This document shows, piece after piece, positions 1 to 8,512 of a stretch of DNA of 35,498 nucleotides. The DNA is from Muribaculaceae bacterium. Lineage in GTDB: Bacteria > Bacteroidota > Bacteroidia > Bacteroidales > Muribaculaceae. The number at the start of each line of letters is the position of its first letter. Position 1 is the stretch's first letter. Where the stretch lies: positions 1-35,498 of the forward strand of contig JAIDTL010000086.1 of assembly GCA_029060725.1 (NCBI GenBank). Reading direction: 5' to 3'. The notes under the pieces were generated by a model that was not told the origin of the DNA, did not search any database, and saw nothing but the letters and a program-made list of their open reading frames with translations. The position numbers and the translations under genes are program-made.

Positions 1-76
1 GGATTACGTCAACTTCTACTGTCGGATTGCCGCGTGAGTCAAGAATCTCACGACCTTTGATGTCTGCTATTTTCAT
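1..76 (-). CDS. eno: Enolase, N-terminal fragment (runs off the window start)
   Basis: The reverse complement from the ATG at 76-74 reads MKIADIKGREILDSRGNPTV and continues EVDVI, which is the highly conserved enolase N-terminus (the REILDSRGNPTVEV signature). Enolase converts 2-phosphoglycerate to phosphoenolpyruvate in cytoplasmic glycolysis. Only 25 codons lie in the window, so the active site cannot be assessed. The gene is divergent from the helicase gene at 333, with about 255 bp of shared upstream sequence containing a candidate promoter and two repeat arrays. Confidence 0.93.
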   Translation of the reverse strand, partial: MKIADIKGREILDSRGNPTVEVDVI

Positions 77-135
77 GTCTTAATGAAAAAATTAAATTAT
101 ATAAGGGTTATACTTGTTTGTTCCTTTTCAATCGG

Positions 136-166
136 CAAAGGTAGTAATTTTTTCTGACATAAAGAA
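136..166 (-). promoter_or_regulatory. Probable enolase promoter (Bacteroidetes type)
   Basis: On the minus strand a TACCTTTG -7 box (136-143) matches the Bacteroidetes consensus TAnnTTTG and lies about 60 bp upstream of the enolase ATG. A T-rich CTTTCTTT segment at about 161-168 is a weak -33 candidate. Called from motif match and position only. Confidence 0.5.
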
Positions 167-183
167 AGATTTTGGGTTAATTT

Positions 184-218
184 TTGCAAATTGAGAATTG
201 CAAAATGAGAATTGAGAA
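184..218. repeat. Heptamer array, TTGAGAA/TTGCAAA family
   Basis: Five contiguous 7-bp units: TTGCAAA, TTGAGAA, TTGCAAA, ATGAGAA, TTGAGAA. A reverse-complement version of the same family lies on the other side of the helicase gene (1938-1965). The enolase-helicase gap otherwise holds the enolase promoter and a 10-bp periodic array. Confidence 0.75.
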
Positions 219-237
219 ATTTGACCGGCATCAGATT

Positions 238-287
238 TCATGATTAATCATGATTTAACATGATCATTCATGATCTATCATGAAAAT
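238..287. repeat. 10-bp periodic TCATGATTWA array, copy 1
   Basis: Units begin at 238, 248, 258, 268 and 278, a strict 10-bp step: TCATGATTAA, TCATGATTTA, ACATGATCAT, TCATGATCTA, TCATGAAAAT. Each unit centres on the palindrome TCATGA. Three further arrays with the same unit and period occur at 1869, 8114 and 16641. Confidence 0.85.
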
Positions 288-332
288 TTCCACATTGACA
301 AATAAAATGGCGACAGAGGACGTTAATAAGGT

Positions 333-1754
333 ATGGAAGGGAATTCGGTATTGCTGACGGGGAGACAATTGGCAGAAATGGCTTTGGGTGCGTTGCCTTT
401 TAATCCTCTTGAAGGGCAGGCTATAGCTATATATAAGATGGCAGAGTATGTCATCTCAGGGATGTGGCGCGACGTATTCGTGCTCAATGGCTACGCCGGC
501 ACCGGAAAAACCAGTGTTATAGCGGCTCTGATAAAAGCTCTCGCCCATTGCAAGATAAAGACGGTAGTGCTTGCTCCTACGGGGAGGGCAGCAAAAGTAG
601 CCGGAGGGATGGCACAGAAATCCGCTTCCACTATTCACCGCCGAATATATCATGTAGAGACCACAGGGAATGGGATGAGCGTAAAACTGAGTCCCAACCG
701 AGATCAAAACACCGTCTTCATTGTAGATGAAGCATCTCTGATTACCGACAGCAAGCGTGGCAGTCTTTTGAAAGACCTTATAAGATATGTGTATTCAGGA
801 CAAGGATGCAAGATGATTCTTGTGGGCGATACTGCTCAGCTACCACCCGTAGGTCAGAGCGATTCCCCTGCCATGAATCTTGACCGACTCAAACAATTGG
901 GATTGGCACCTTTTTCTCACACACTTGATGTGCCGGTAAGGCAGGCAGCAGAGAGTGGCATACTCTATAATGCTACCATTGTCAGGCAAATTCTTGAAAA
1001 ACTTCAAAATGGGGAGACAAGCGGGCTTGCCAATGGAGAGCTGCCATTGAAATTGGAGGGATTTTCCGACATTGTTGCAGTCAGCAGCATGGACCTTGCA
1101 GATGAATTGAGTAGCTCATGGAGTACGGTGACTCCGGAGGAAACTCTGATAGTGACAAGAAGCAATGGTCGTGCCAACCGTTTCAATCAGGCCATAAGAA
1201 ATATGGTGATGTATGCAGAAGAACCATTGCAACAAGGAGATAGACTTGTGATAGCCAAAAACGACTATTATTGGGGGCGACAAAATAAAATGAAGACATT
1301 CCTTGCCAATGGAGAGACAGTGACCGTCAAGTGGGTAGGACGTCCGGAAAAGATGTATGGAAGATGGTTTGTAGATACTGAATTATCGCTTTCAGATGGT
1401 CAGGAAATGAGTGCAAAAATCATGTTGAGATCATTGATGACAGAGGGTCCAGCCATACCAAGGCAAGAGATGGAGCAATTTTTCCAGCATGTCATAAACG
1501 AAGAGGAAGGGAACGGGCCTACCGAAAAGATAATGGCAGCAATGGAGAATCCGTATTATAATGCATTGCAAGCTAAATATGCATATTGTGTCACTTGCCA
1601 TAAGGCCCAGGGAGGACAGTGGAAGCATGTATACATAGATATGGGAGGAATTCCGGCAGAAGCCATGGGAACGGATTTCTACCGCTGGCTATACACTGCA
1701 TTGACTCGCGCTACTGAGAAAGTATTCTTACTTGGCGTCAAAGTCAACGATTAA
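333..1754 (+). CDS. RecD-like SF1B DNA helicase / AAA ATPase
   Basis: A 473-residue ATPase with the order of motifs seen in RecD/Pif1-type superfamily 1 helicases: Walker A GYAGTGKT (53-60), motif Ia-like LAPTGRAA, Walker B VDEAS (D132-E133), motif III GDTAQLPPVG, and C-terminal UvrD_C_2-like segments TCHKAQGGQW and YTALTRATEKVFL (motif VI). It is expected to couple ATP hydrolysis to DNA unwinding in repair or recombination. It has no RecB or RecC partner here and is shorter than the ~600-740 residues of RecD or RecD2, as is common for stand-alone Bacteroidetes paralogues. Start: the ATG at 333 is the first in frame; the upstream ATG at 307 is out of frame. The stop codon (1752-1754) lies at the beginning of an AACGATT heptamer array. 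The helicase class is secure, the cellular role is not. Confidence 0.9.
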   Translation: MEGNSVLLTGRQLAEMALGALPFNPLEGQAIAIYKMAEYVISGMWRDVFVLNGYAGTGKTSVIAALIKALAHCKIKTVVLAPTGRAAKVAGGMAQKSASTIHRRIYHVETTGNGMSVKLSPNRDQNTVFIVDEASLITDSKRGSLLKDLIRYVYSGQGCKMILVGDTAQLPPVGQSDSPAMNLDRLKQLGLAPFSHTLDVPVRQAAESGILYNATIVRQILEKLQNGETSGLANGELPLKLEGFSDIVAVSSMDLADELSSSWSTVTPEETLIVTRSNGRANRFNQAIRNMVMYAEEPLQQGDRLVIAKNDYYWGRQNKMKTFLANGETVTVKWVGRPEKMYGRWFVDTELSLSDGQEMSAKIMLRSLMTEGPAIPRQEMEQFFQHVINEEEGNGPTEKIMAAMENPYYNALQAKYAYCVTCHKAQGGQWKHVYIDMGGIPAEAMGTDFYRWLYTALTRATEKVFLLGVKVND

Positions 1755-1822
1755 CGATCAACTATCAACGATTAACGATTAACGATTAACGATTAGCTAT
1801 CAACTATCAACGATTAATTATG
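1746..1822. repeat. Heptamer array, AACGATT family (11 units)
   Basis: Contiguous 7-bp units from 1746: AACGATT, AACGATC, AACTATC, four AACGATT, AGCTATC, AACTATC, AACGATT, AATTATG. The helicase stop codon TAA (1752-1754) spans the first two units, so the last codons of the gene are repeat sequence. The ~307-bp gap to fabD also holds the hairpin at 1823, the 10-bp array at 1869, the heptamers at 1938 and the fabD promoter. Confidence 0.85.
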
Positions 1823-1841
1823 GACGCACGAGTCGTGCGTC
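1823..1841. repeat. Perfect palindrome, REP-like hairpin
   Basis: GACGCACGA-G-TCGTGCGTC, 9-bp arms around a single base (8 bp with an AGT triloop). It sits 69 bp after the helicase stop and has no downstream T-run, so it looks more like a REP-type hairpin than a simple intrinsic terminator. Confidence 0.75.
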
Positions 1842-1868
1842 TAAAACACGGGAGTGAATAATTTTATT

Positions 1869-1918
1869 TCATGATTTATCATGATTTAACTTGATATATC
1901 AGGATAAATCATGAAAAT
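1869..1918. repeat. 10-bp periodic TCATGATTWA array, copy 2
   Basis: Units at 1869, 1879, 1889, 1899 and 1909, all 10 bp apart: TCATGATTTA, TCATGATTTA, ACTTGATATA, TCAGGATAAA, TCATGAAAAT. The middle units are degraded but the phase is kept. Confidence 0.8.
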
Positions 1919-1937
1919 AAAGATCATCAGGCTAAAA

Positions 1938-1965
1938 TTCTCAATTCTAAATTCTCAAATTTCAA
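1938..1965. repeat. Heptamer array, TTCTCAA family
   Basis: TTCTCAA, TTCTAAA, TTCTCAA, ATTTCAA in contiguous 7-bp steps. It is the reverse complement of the TTGAGAA family at 184-218 and ends 10 bp before the fabD -7 box. Confidence 0.7.
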
Positions 1966-1975
1966 TTATTTTTAG

Positions 1976-1983
1976 TAATTTTG
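1976..1983 (+). promoter_or_regulatory. fabD-asd promoter -7 box
   Basis: TAATTTTG, an exact match to the Bacteroidetes -7 consensus TAnnTTTG, 79 bp upstream of the fabD ATG. The predicted leader is about 70 nt. No clear TTTG -33 element is visible at 19-21 bp spacing. Confidence 0.65.
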
Positions 1984-2061
1984 CAGTCAGAAAGCGCATT
2001 AGGCGTTTATGAGTGATTTTTAGGTAAAATAAATTAAGGAATTTTTAAGAAAAAAAGCCAA

Positions 2062-2940
2062 ATGAAAGCATACGTATTCCCGGGCCAGGGTGCTCAGTTT
2101 GTGGGCATGGGCAAGGATCTTTATGAAAACAATGCTGAGATCCGCGAAATGTTTGAGAAAGCCAACGAAATCCTTGGATTCCGTATCACAGATCTGATGT
2201 TTAATGGCACAGAAGAAGACTTGCGTCAGACAAAGGTGACACAACCGGCTATCTTCCTTCACAGTGTAGCACTTGCCAAGAGCCTTGGCGACGAATTCCA
2301 GCCAGATATGGTGGCAGGTCATAGCCTTGGAGAATTTTCAGCACTCGTAGCATCCGGTGCGCTCAGTTTTGATGAGGGACTTAAGCTTGTCAGCAAACGT
2401 GCACATGCAATGCAGAAAGCTTGCGAAAAGCAGCCGTCAACTATGGCAGCCGTGCTTGCCCTCCCAGATGCAAAAATTGAGGAAATTTGCGATGGAATTG
2501 AAGAGGTAGTAGTTCCTGCCAATTATAATTGCCCTGGACAGGTAGTAATTTCCGGTTCAATCGAAGGCATTGACAAAGCTTGCGAACAGCTATTAGCAGC
2601 CGGAGCTAAGCGTGCACTTAAGCTCAAAGTTGGCGGTGCATTCCACTCCCCTCTTATGCAGCCTGCACAAGAAGAACTTACAGAGGCTATTGAAGCAGCT
2701 AAGTTTGAGACTCCGAAATGCCCGGTATACCAGAACGTAGACGGCAAGCCACACACTGATCCGGAAGAAATCAAGGCAAATCTCATCAAGCAGCTCACAG
2801 GCGCAGTTCGTTGGACTCAAGACGTAGAGGCAATGATCGCTGACGGTGCTGATGAATTTATTGAGCTTGGACCGGGCAATGTGCTCCAGGGACTCGTAAA
2901 GAAAATAAATAAGACTGTAGCAACAAGCGGCAAACAATGA
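2062..2940 (+). CDS. fabD: Malonyl-CoA:ACP transacylase
   Basis: FabD transfers the malonyl group from malonyl-CoA to acyl carrier protein, supplying the extender unit for type II fatty-acid synthesis in the cytoplasm. The 292-residue length fits the family (about 290-310). Visible signatures are the N-terminal FPGQGAQ (6-12), the nucleophile elbow GHSLGE with Ser88, and the catalytic-histidine motif GAFHSPLM with His195. The C-terminal [13 protein letters not shown] segment is also typical. Its TGA stop overlaps the ATG of asd by 4 bp (ATGA at 2937-2940), so translation of the two is probably coupled. It is transcribed from the TAATTTTG promoter at 1976. Confidence 0.97.
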   Translation: MKAYVFPGQGAQFVGMGKDLYENNAEIREMFEKANEILGFRITDLMFNGTEEDLRQTKVTQPAIFLHSVALAKSLGDEFQPDMVAGHSLGEFSALVASGALSFDEGLKLVSKRAHAMQKACEKQPSTMAAVLALPDAKIEEICDGIEEVVVPANYNCPGQVVISGSIEGIDKACEQLLAAGAKRALKLKVGGAFHSPLMQPAQEELTEAIEAAKFETPKCPVYQNVDGKPHTDPEEIKANLIKQLTGAVRWTQDVEAMIADGADEFIELGPGNVLQGLVKKINKTVATSGKQ

Positions 2941-3956
2941 ATGTAGCAATAGTTGGAGCAAGCGGCGCAGTGGGACACGAGTTCCTGCGCGTGCTTGACG
3001 AGCAGAACTTTCCCATAGATAATCTTCGTCTTTTCGGTTCGAAGAGAAGCGCCGGAAGCGAGATGGAATTCCGTGGAAAGAAATATGTGATTGAGGAACT
3101 CACACCGGAATCTGACTTCAGCGGCGTGGACATTGCGTTCACATCTGCCGGCGCCGGTACTTCCAAAGAATATGAGAAGGTCATCACTAAGCATGGCGCT
3201 TTGATGATCGACAATTCATCAGCATTCCGTATGGATAAGGATGTGCCGTTGGTAGTGCCAGAAGTGAACGGAGCTGACGCTCTCGACCGTCCGCGCAATG
3301 TGATAGGAAATCCAAACTGCACTACTATACAGATGGTGGTAGCTCTCAAACCTATCAACGACCTTTCAAAGATCAAGAAAGTGCACGTGGCTACATATCA
3401 GGCAGCCAGCGGAGCCGGTGCTACAGCGATGGCAGAACTGGAGAATCAGTACAAGGAACTGGCGGAAGGCAAAAAGCCAACTGTAGAGAAATTCGCACAT
3501 CAGCTTGCATTCAATCTTATTCCTCACGTAGACGTATTCCTTGATAACGACTACACTAAGGAAGAGATGAAGATGTTTAACGAAACCCGAAAGATCATGC
3601 ATAGCGATGATATCGCTGTGAGCGCTACTTGCGTACGTGTACCTGTGCTTCGTGCTCATAGCGAGGCTATATGGGTAGAGACTGAGGAACCGCTTGAGAT
3701 TTCAAAGGTTCGCGAAGCATTTGAAAATGCAGAGGGTCTGGTAGTGGTGGATAATCCTGCAAATAAGGAATATCCGATGCCTCTCTTCGTGGCAGATCAT
3801 GATCCAGTATATGTAGGACGTCTGAGAAAGGATCTTGCCAACCCCAACGGACTAACGTTCTGGGTAGTAGGTGATCAGATCAAGAAGGGTGCAGCCTTGA
3901 ATGCAGTGCAGATTGCTCAGTGGCTTCTGAAGAATGACCCTCAGTTTAATGCATAA
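2937..3956 (+). CDS. asd: Aspartate-semialdehyde dehydrogenase
   Basis: Reduces L-aspartyl-4-phosphate to aspartate-4-semialdehyde with NADPH, feeding lysine/diaminopimelate, threonine and methionine synthesis. The 339-residue protein has the N-terminal Rossmann motif [14 protein letters not shown], the phosphate-binding NSSAFRMD, the catalytic cysteine in GNPNCTT (Cys128), and the active-site histidine segment [15 protein letters not shown]. It overlaps fabD by 4 bp and is followed by an intrinsic terminator at 4109-4152. Pairing with fabD is more likely convenience than pathway. The stop TAA (3954-3956) lies within the first CATAATT unit of a heptamer array, so the last codon (GCA) is also repeat sequence. 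Confidence 0.97.
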   Translation: MNVAIVGASGAVGHEFLRVLDEQNFPIDNLRLFGSKRSAGSEMEFRGKKYVIEELTPESDFSGVDIAFTSAGAGTSKEYEKVITKHGALMIDNSSAFRMDKDVPLVVPEVNGADALDRPRNVIGNPNCTTIQMVVALKPINDLSKIKKVHVATYQAASGAGATAMAELENQYKELAEGKKPTVEKFAHQLAFNLIPHVDVFLDNDYTKEEMKMFNETRKIMHSDDIAVSATCVRVPVLRAHSEAIWVETEEPLEISKVREAFENAEGLVVVDNPANKEYPMPLFVADHDPVYVGRLRKDLANPNGLTFWVVGDQIKKGAALNAVQIAQWLLKNDPQFNA

Positions 3957-3979
3957 TTCATAATGCATAATGCATAAAT
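3952..3979. repeat. Heptamer array, CATAATK family, copy 1
   Basis: CATAATT, CATAATG, CATAATG, CATAAAT in 7-bp steps. The first unit contains the asd stop codon. The 380-bp gap between asd and valS also holds the asd terminator, one copy of the 85-bp repeat and the valS terminator; 3980-4108 holds nothing I recognise. Confidence 0.8.
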
Positions 3980-4108
3980 AAGTTTGACTCGGAAATTCCG
4001 GACATTGAAAGCTGGAGCAAAACTATGAAGGCTGCATTCAGTGATCAGGAATTGTTAATGAATTTAACAAAATCGGGATTTGTCTTAATTTATATTAAAT
4101 CCTAAACA

Positions 4109-4152
4109 AACGGCTGCCGTTAATGAACAATCCGACGGTAGCCGTTGTTTTA
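4109..4152 (+). terminator. Intrinsic terminator after fabD-asd
   Basis: 12-bp stem (4109-4120 with 4135-4146, one G-T wobble), 14-nt loop, then GTTTTAT. It lies 153 bp beyond the asd stop. The GTTGTTTTATAG at its 3' end is also the first block of the repeated element that follows. Confidence 0.7.
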
Positions 4153-4258
4153 TAGATGTAAGTAAAGTAAGAAATTAGTTTCATGATGTTAGGTTAGTAA
4201 AATGTATTATGGAAAGCACTGAGCGGCATTCATTTGTGAAAATGGATGTCGCTTCTTT
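4144..4258 (+). ncRNA. Candidate small RNA / repeated element, copy A, ending in an intrinsic terminator
   Basis: Bases 4164-4248 are identical to 8286-8370 (85 of 85). A further 12-bp block, GTTGTTTTATAG, is shared upstream of both copies. The 3' end folds as a 13-bp stem (4223-4235 with 4240-4252, GTGA loop) followed by a T-rich tract. No ORF longer than about six codons is present, so it is not a small-protein gene. No TAnnTTTG box is seen upstream of this copy. The sRNA interpretation is inference; a mobile terminator cassette is the alternative. Confidence 0.45.
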
Positions 4259-4271
4259 TTTCATTGCTCAC

Positions 4272-4316
4272 ACAGAGGGCACACAGAGATTAATTTTTAC
4301 TCTGTGTGCCCTCTGT
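4272..4316 (-). terminator. Hairpin downstream of valS
   Basis: A 17-bp perfect stem (4272-4288 with 4300-4316; the 16-bp core is CAGAGGGCACACAGAG) with an 11-nt A/T-rich loop, 20 bp past the valS stop on the minus strand. The stem is strong enough to terminate in either direction, but the T-run on the valS side is weak. Confidence 0.65.
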
Positions 4317-4336
4317 ATGAATTAGTAAGTATTTTT

Positions 4337-6970
4337 TTATTTCAGGGCGGCGATGGAGGCGCGGATGGCGGCGATTTTTTCGGTGGCGTCGCTTTGCTTC
4401 TTGCGCTCGAGGGCAATCACTTGCTCGGGAGCGTTAGCTACGAAGCGCTCGTTGGAGAGTTTCTTCTCTACGCCGGCAAGGAAACCTTCGTAACGCTTGA
4501 GTTCCTTCTCAAGCTTGGCGAGCTCTTCCTCTACGTTGATCTTATCTGCAAGTGGAACGCTGTATTCCACCGGACCTACGAGGAAGGCTACAGACGTAGC
4601 ACCCTTCTCTTCGATAGGCTTAATGTCTTTCACATTACCCATCTTAAGGAGCACTGAGTCGAGGATTCCATCATGCGGACCTTTTACCTCTACTGAAATC
4701 TCTTCCTTATTGGCAATCTGACGCTGCTTGCGGATAGCACGAAGACCGGTAATGATCTCTTTAAGAGTCTCAAATTTTGCAAGAAGAGCTTCGTCTATCT
4801 CTCCAGTAGCCGGAAGAGTAGTATTCATAATGCTATCACCATCCTTGCGTTCAGCCAGATGTTGCCAAAGTTCCTCTGTGATGAATGGCATAAACGGATG
4901 AAGAAGCTGCAGAAGCATCTCGAAGAATTTCATTGTCTCAGCGTATGTCTTACCGTCGATCGGAGAGCCGTAAGCAGGCTTTATCACTTCAAGATACCAA
5001 CTTGAGAACTCATCCCAGAAGAGTTTATAGACAGCCATGAGAGCTTCTGAAATGCGGAACTTGCCCATCAAGTCTTCCACTTCATTCATGGTCTTGTAGA
5101 GCTGAGAGCGGAACCAGTCTACTGCAATCTTTGAACTTTCAGGTTGAGGAATATCATCATCTACGCTCCAACCTTGAATAAGACGGAATGCATTCCAAAT
5201 CTTATTGGCAAAATTACGTCCTTGCTCTACGAGGGCATCATCATACATGATATCGTTGCCCGCGGGAGCAGAGAGCATAAGCCCCATACGCACACCGTCA
5301 GCACCGAATTTGTCGATAAGTTCAAGAGGATCGGGAGAGTTACCAAGCGATTTACTCATCTTGCGGCCTATCTTATCGCGTACGATACCGGTGAAATATA
5401 CATTGCTGAAAGGCTTGTCGCCTACATATTCGTAGCCAGCCATAATCATTCGGGCTACCCAGAAGAATATGATATCCGGACCAGTGACGAGCGTAGCTGT
5501 AGGATAGTAGTATTTCAATTCTTCATTATTCGGATCGAGAATGCCGTTGAAGAGCGTTATAGGCCAAAGCCATGAGCTAAACCAAGTGTCGAGTGCACCT
5601 TCATCTTGAACGAGATCATCAAGCTTAAGGTCAAGTCCGCTTTCCTTGCGAGCTTTTTCGAGTGCCTGCTCTTTGGTCTCCCCTACTGCTATACGGGTTT
5701 CGCCATCTACATCATAGTAATATGCCGGGATACGGTGTCCCCACCAGAGCTGACGGCTGATACACCAGTCCTGGATGTTTTCAAGCCATAGACGATAAGT
5801 AGTCTTGTATTTCTCCGGAACAAATTTGATGTAGTCTTCCATAACGGGAGCAAGAGAAATCTCGGCGAAGTGACGCATATTGATGAACCACTGGAGCGAA
5901 AGACGCGGCTCGATAGCAACCTTTGTACGCTCGGAGTATCCGACATTGTTGGTGTAGTCTTCCACCTTCTCCATCAGACCTGCCTCTTCAAGGTCTTTTG
6001 CAATCTGCTTGCGAACCTCAAAACGGTCCATACCGGCGTATTTGCCGCCATGCTCATTGAGAGTGGCATCTTCATTGAATATATCAATGGTCTCAAGATT
6101 ATGGGTCTTTCCAAGCATGTAGTCGTTCTTGTCATGAGCCGGAGTTACTTTAAGGCAACCAGTACCGAAATCTATCTCAACATAACGGTCTTCGATCACC
6201 GGAATCTCACGACCTACGAGAGGAACGATGACTTTCTTGCCCTTGAGCCATTCATTCTTAGGGTCTTTTGGATTGATACACATTGCAGTGTCACCCATGA
6301 TAGTCTCAGGACGAGTAGTGGCTACCACTGCATAGCGACCTTCAGGATCATCAGCTACATAATAACGTAGATAATAAAGTTTGGAATGCTCCTGAACGAA
6401 GTTCACTTCATCGTCAGAAATGGCGGTGCGGTTTTTGGGATCCCAGTTTACCATACGGAGACCACGATATATAAGACCTTTGTCGTATAAATCACAGAAG
6501 ACCTTTGTCACACTCTTAGATCGGAGTTCATCCATAGTAAAAGCTGTGCGGTCCCAGTCGCATGAAGCACCGAGTTTGCGAAGTTGCTGAAGGATGATGC
6601 CACCATGTGTGTGAGTCCAATCCCATGCATGTTCGAGGAATTGCTCACGAGTAAGGTCTGTTTTCTTGATTCCTTGCTCAGCAAGTTTTTGAATTACTTT
6701 TGTTTCAGTGGCAATTGCCGCATGGTCAGTGCCTGGGACCCAAAGAGCATTCTTACCCATCATGCGGGCACGGCGGATAAGGATATCCTGAATAGTATTG
6801 TTGAGCATGTGGCCCATGTGAAGGACACCGGTCACATTTGGAGGCGGAATTACGATACAGTAAGGTTCGCGCTCATCGGGAACTGAATGGAACATTTTAT
6901 GGCGTTCCCAATACTCATACCATTTGTCTTCAACCTCATGCGGGTTGTATTTGGTAGCTAATTCACTCAT
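4337..6970 (-). CDS. valS: Valyl-tRNA synthetase
   Basis: A class I aminoacyl-tRNA synthetase that charges tRNA-Val. The 877-residue protein has the HIGH-type motif [13 protein letters not shown] (HMGH at 51-54), the KMSKS motif [10 protein letters not shown] (K537-S541), an editing (CP1) domain between them with the [10 protein letters not shown] signature, an anticodon-binding domain, and a C-terminal coiled coil rich in E/K from about residue 800, typical of ValRS. Start ATG (6970) follows a Bacteroidetes-type promoter on the minus strand. It lies downstream of gluQ in the same direction, about 200 bp apart, but has its own -7 box, so the two are probably separate transcription units. Confidence 0.98.
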   Translation of the reverse strand: MSELATKYNPHEVEDKWYEYWERHKMFHSVPDEREPYCIVIPPPNVTGVLHMGHMLNNTIQDILIRRARMMGKNALWVPGTDHAAIATETKVIQKLAEQGIKKTDLTREQFLEHAWDWTHTHGGIILQQLRKLGASCDWDRTAFTMDELRSKSVTKVFCDLYDKGLIYRGLRMVNWDPKNRTAISDDEVNFVQEHSKLYYLRYYVADDPEGRYAVVATTRPETIMGDTAMCINPKDPKNEWLKGKKVIVPLVGREIPVIEDRYVEIDFGTGCLKVTPAHDKNDYMLGKTHNLETIDIFNEDATLNEHGGKYAGMDRFEVRKQIAKDLEEAGLMEKVEDYTNNVGYSERTKVAIEPRLSLQWFINMRHFAEISLAPVMEDYIKFVPEKYKTTYRLWLENIQDWCISRQLWWGHRIPAYYYDVDGETRIAVGETKEQALEKARKESGLDLKLDDLVQDEGALDTWFSSWLWPITLFNGILDPNNEELKYYYPTATLVTGPDIIFFWVARMIMAGYEYVGDKPFSNVYFTGIVRDKIGRKMSKSLGNSPDPLELIDKFGADGVRMGLMLSAPAGNDIMYDDALVEQGRNFANKIWNAFRLIQGWSVDDDIPQPESSKIAVDWFRSQLYKTMNEVEDLMGKFRISEALMAVYKLFWDEFSSWYLEVIKPAYGSPIDGKTYAETMKFFEMLLQLLHPFMPFITEELWQHLAERKDGDSIMNTTLPATGEIDEALLAKFETLKEIITGLRAIRKQRQIANKEEISVEVKGPHDGILDSVLLKMGNVKDIKPIEEKGATSVAFLVGPVEYSVPLADKINVEEELAKLEKELKRYEGFLAGVEKKLSNERFVANAPEQVIALERKKQSDATEKIAAIRASIAALK

Positions 6971-6998
6971 ATTATTTAGTTATTTTGCTTTTAAAGTG

Positions 6999-7006
6999 CA
7001 AAATTA
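6999..7006 (-). promoter_or_regulatory. valS promoter -7 box
   Basis: Minus-strand TAATTTTG, an exact TAnnTTTG match, 28 bp upstream of the valS ATG. No convincing -33 TTTG is visible because a CATAATK heptamer array occupies that region (7019-7046). Confidence 0.65.
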
Positions 7007-7018
7007 GTAAATTTAATG

Positions 7019-7046
7019 CATAATTCATAATTCATAATGCATAATT
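7019..7046. repeat. Heptamer array, CATAATK family, copy 2
   Basis: CATAATT, CATAATT, CATAATG, CATAATT, in exact 7-bp steps. The same four units in the same order occur at 21320-21347. The array covers the expected -33 region of the valS promoter. Confidence 0.8.
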
Positions 7047-7055
7047 TTTTCATTT

Positions 7056-7154
7056 GACGCAATCATAAATCGCCTCTCCGAGGCTGCATGTCAATAGATT
7101 TGCACCCCAGGCTGAAGCCTGGAGTTTAGGCATAAAGTCAGCTCTCCGAGCTGA
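7056..7154. repeat. Three-hairpin intergenic element, copy 1
   Basis: About 99 bp with three perfect hairpins: GCCTC-TCC-GAGGC (7072-7084), CCAGGCT-GA-AGCCTGG (7107-7122) and CAGCTC-TCC-GAGCTG (7139-7153). A second copy at 13299-13398 has the same order and spacing but different linkers. It sits between gluQ and valS. A T-run follows at about 7166, so the last hairpin could end gluQ antisense transcription or simply be REP-like. Confidence 0.75.
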
Positions 7155-7170
7155 GTATGAGCTTGATTTT

Positions 7171-8070
7171 TTATGATTCTTTGTATACTTCTATTAGTTC
7201 TTGAAGAGTTATGGCTCGAGAGGAAGGGATTAGGGCGGCACGGTGGGCTGCCATGCCGAGGATTTCCTCAGGGGAATGGTGGGCGCGGAGGTATTCCATT
7301 GAGAGGGATTTGTCACGCTTGGAGAGTCGTATGCCGGCTTCGTTGCAGACGAGGGGGACGTGGGCAAATTCAGGGGGTGTGAATCCAAGAAGCTTATATA
7401 GATATATTTGTTGGGCGGCTGACAGAAGGAGGTCGTCGCCACGCAACACTTCTGTCACTCCCATCAAGGCATCATCTACCACTACTGCCAATTGATAAGA
7501 CCATGCTCCATCGCCTCGACGCACTATGAAGTCTCCACAATGACGGGCAAGGTTGACGGTTTGCATTCCTTTGATGCGGTCGGTAAATGTGATTTCTTCG
7601 TCAGGCACCATAAGACGAATAGCGGCACCCGGCTTATCAATATAAGGGGAAGGCATTTTTTCCGGGCGGCAAGTGCCTTTATAGACTACCCTACCGTCGG
7701 ATTCGTGAGGAGCTTGGGTGGCGAGTATATCGGCACGGGTGCATGTGCAGGGATAGCAGAGACCGGTATCTTTAAGCTTGGCCAATGCCTCTTCATACAG
7801 ATGATGTCGTTGGCTCTGAAGATACGGACCATTCGAGCCTTTGCCATCAATGCCACCTTCATCCCATTCGAGACCGAGCCAACGGAGATCGTCTTCAATT
7901 TGACGTGCATATTCCATTTTTGAGCGCTGAGGGTCAAGATCCTCTATGCGAAGGATCCATTTTCCTCCTCGCGACTTTACTGAGAGCCACGAAAGGAGGG
8001 CCGTATATATATTGCCGAGATGCATACGGCCTGAGGGTGACGGAGCGAAACGGCCAACAGTATTAAACAT
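7171..8070 (-). CDS. gluQ: Glutamyl-Q tRNA(Asp) synthetase
   Basis: A truncated GluRS paralogue (299 residues against about 470-500 for GltX) that attaches glutamate to the queuosine at position 34 of tRNA-Asp. The catalytic core is present: GRFAPSPSGRMHLGN with the HIGH-type motif at 17-20, the zinc-site cysteines in CYPCTCTR (Cys108, Cys110) with a downstream YKGTC, and a KMSKS-like SKRDKSLS near 250. The anticodon-binding domain of GltX is absent, which separates it from a normal GluRS. The start ATG (8070-8068) and first codons MFNT lie inside a 7-bp repeat array, so the N-terminus may be repeat-derived; FAPSPSG begins only at residue 8. Confidence 0.93.
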   Translation of the reverse strand: MFNTVGRFAPSPSGRMHLGNIYTALLSWLSVKSRGGKWILRIEDLDPQRSKMEYARQIEDDLRWLGLEWDEGGIDGKGSNGPYLQSQRHHLYEEALAKLKDTGLCYPCTCTRADILATQAPHESDGRVVYKGTCRPEKMPSPYIDKPGAAIRLMVPDEEITFTDRIKGMQTVNLARHCGDFIVRRGDGAWSYQLAVVVDDALMGVTEVLRGDDLLLSAAQQIYLYKLLGFTPPEFAHVPLVCNEAGIRLSKRDKSLSMEYLRAHHSPEEILGMAAHRAALIPSSRAITLQELIEVYKES

Positions 8071-8099
8071 TGAGTATTAAACAATAAACATTGAGTATT
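8058..8099. repeat. Heptamer array, GAGTATT/AAACATT family, covering the gluQ start
   Basis: CAGTATT, AAACATT, GAGTATT, AAACAAT, AAACATT, GAGTATT in 7-bp steps (two heptamers alternating as a roughly 14-21-bp unit). The gluQ start codon is within the second unit. Nothing else recognisable lies between it and the 10-bp array at 8114. Confidence 0.75.
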
Positions 8100-8113
8100 T
8101 ATATGAGTGGGAG

Positions 8114-8196
8114 TCATGATTAATCATGGTCTATCATGAGTTATCATTGTTTATCATGAGTTATCATGGTATATCATGTTGAATCATGATTGATCA
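8114..8196. repeat. 10-bp periodic TCATGATTWA array, copy 3 (longest)
   Basis: Eight consecutive units start at 8114, 8124, 8134, 8144, 8154, 8164, 8174 and 8184, followed by TCA at 8194. Consensus TCATGRTNWA with no phase slip. It lies in the divergent gluQ-gldE gap together with copy B of the 85-bp repeat, a CATAATK array and the gldE promoter. Confidence 0.9.
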
Positions 8197-8229
8197 AACA
8201 AAAAAGAAACGGCCTTTGAGTATTAAAAA

Positions 8230-8260
8230 TTGTAAAAAATACACTTATTTTAAACCTTTG
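8230..8260 (+). promoter_or_regulatory. Possible promoter of repeat copy B
   Basis: TTG at 8230-8232, 20 bp, then AACCTTTG at 8253-8260, one mismatch from TAnnTTTG. A transcript would start near 8267, at the first block of the repeated element (8270). Weak, but correctly placed. Confidence 0.35.
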
Positions 8261-8269
8261 TGGATATAA

Positions 8270-8378
8270 GTTGTTTTATAGGTATAAAGTAAGAAATTAG
8301 TTTCATGATGTTAGGTTAGTAAAATGTATTATGGAAAGCACTGAGCGGCATTCATTTGTGAAAATGGATGCCGTTTTT
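8270..8378 (+). ncRNA. Candidate small RNA / repeated element, copy B, with strong intrinsic terminator
   Basis: Second copy of the element at 4144-4258. Bases 8286-8370 are identical to copy A; only the upstream spacer differs (4 nt against 8). The 3' stem CGGCATTCATTT / AAATGGATGCCG with GTGA loop is followed by seven Ts, a textbook terminator. Where copy A has a G-T wobble this copy has G-C, so pairing is preserved. The predicted RNA is about 110 nt. No coding potential is visible. Confidence 0.5.
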
Positions 8379-8384
8379 TTAATT

Positions 8385-8412
8385 CATAATTCATAATGCA
8401 TAATGCATAATT
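8385..8412. repeat. Heptamer array, CATAATK family, copy 3
   Basis: CATAATT, CATAATG, CATAATG, CATAATT in 7-bp steps, beginning 7 bp after the terminator T-run of repeat copy B. Confidence 0.8.
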
Positions 8413-8512
8413 GATTGTCGCTTGATTTCGGTCAAAAATATTTTGATGATACTATATATTTAATTTAAGTGCGTAATAATTTAAAATCTATTTGAAGATT
8501 TTTGGATTGATA

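Noticed and set aside
4304..4657. Plus-strand ORFs inside valS and the other aminoacyl-tRNA synthetases
   Set aside because: They are antisense shadows of clearly identified genes and resemble no family.
7056..7154. Attenuator or T-box for valS
   Set aside because: The element sits upstream of the valS promoter rather than in its leader, no T-box motifs are visible, and a second copy lies beside a hydrolase gene.
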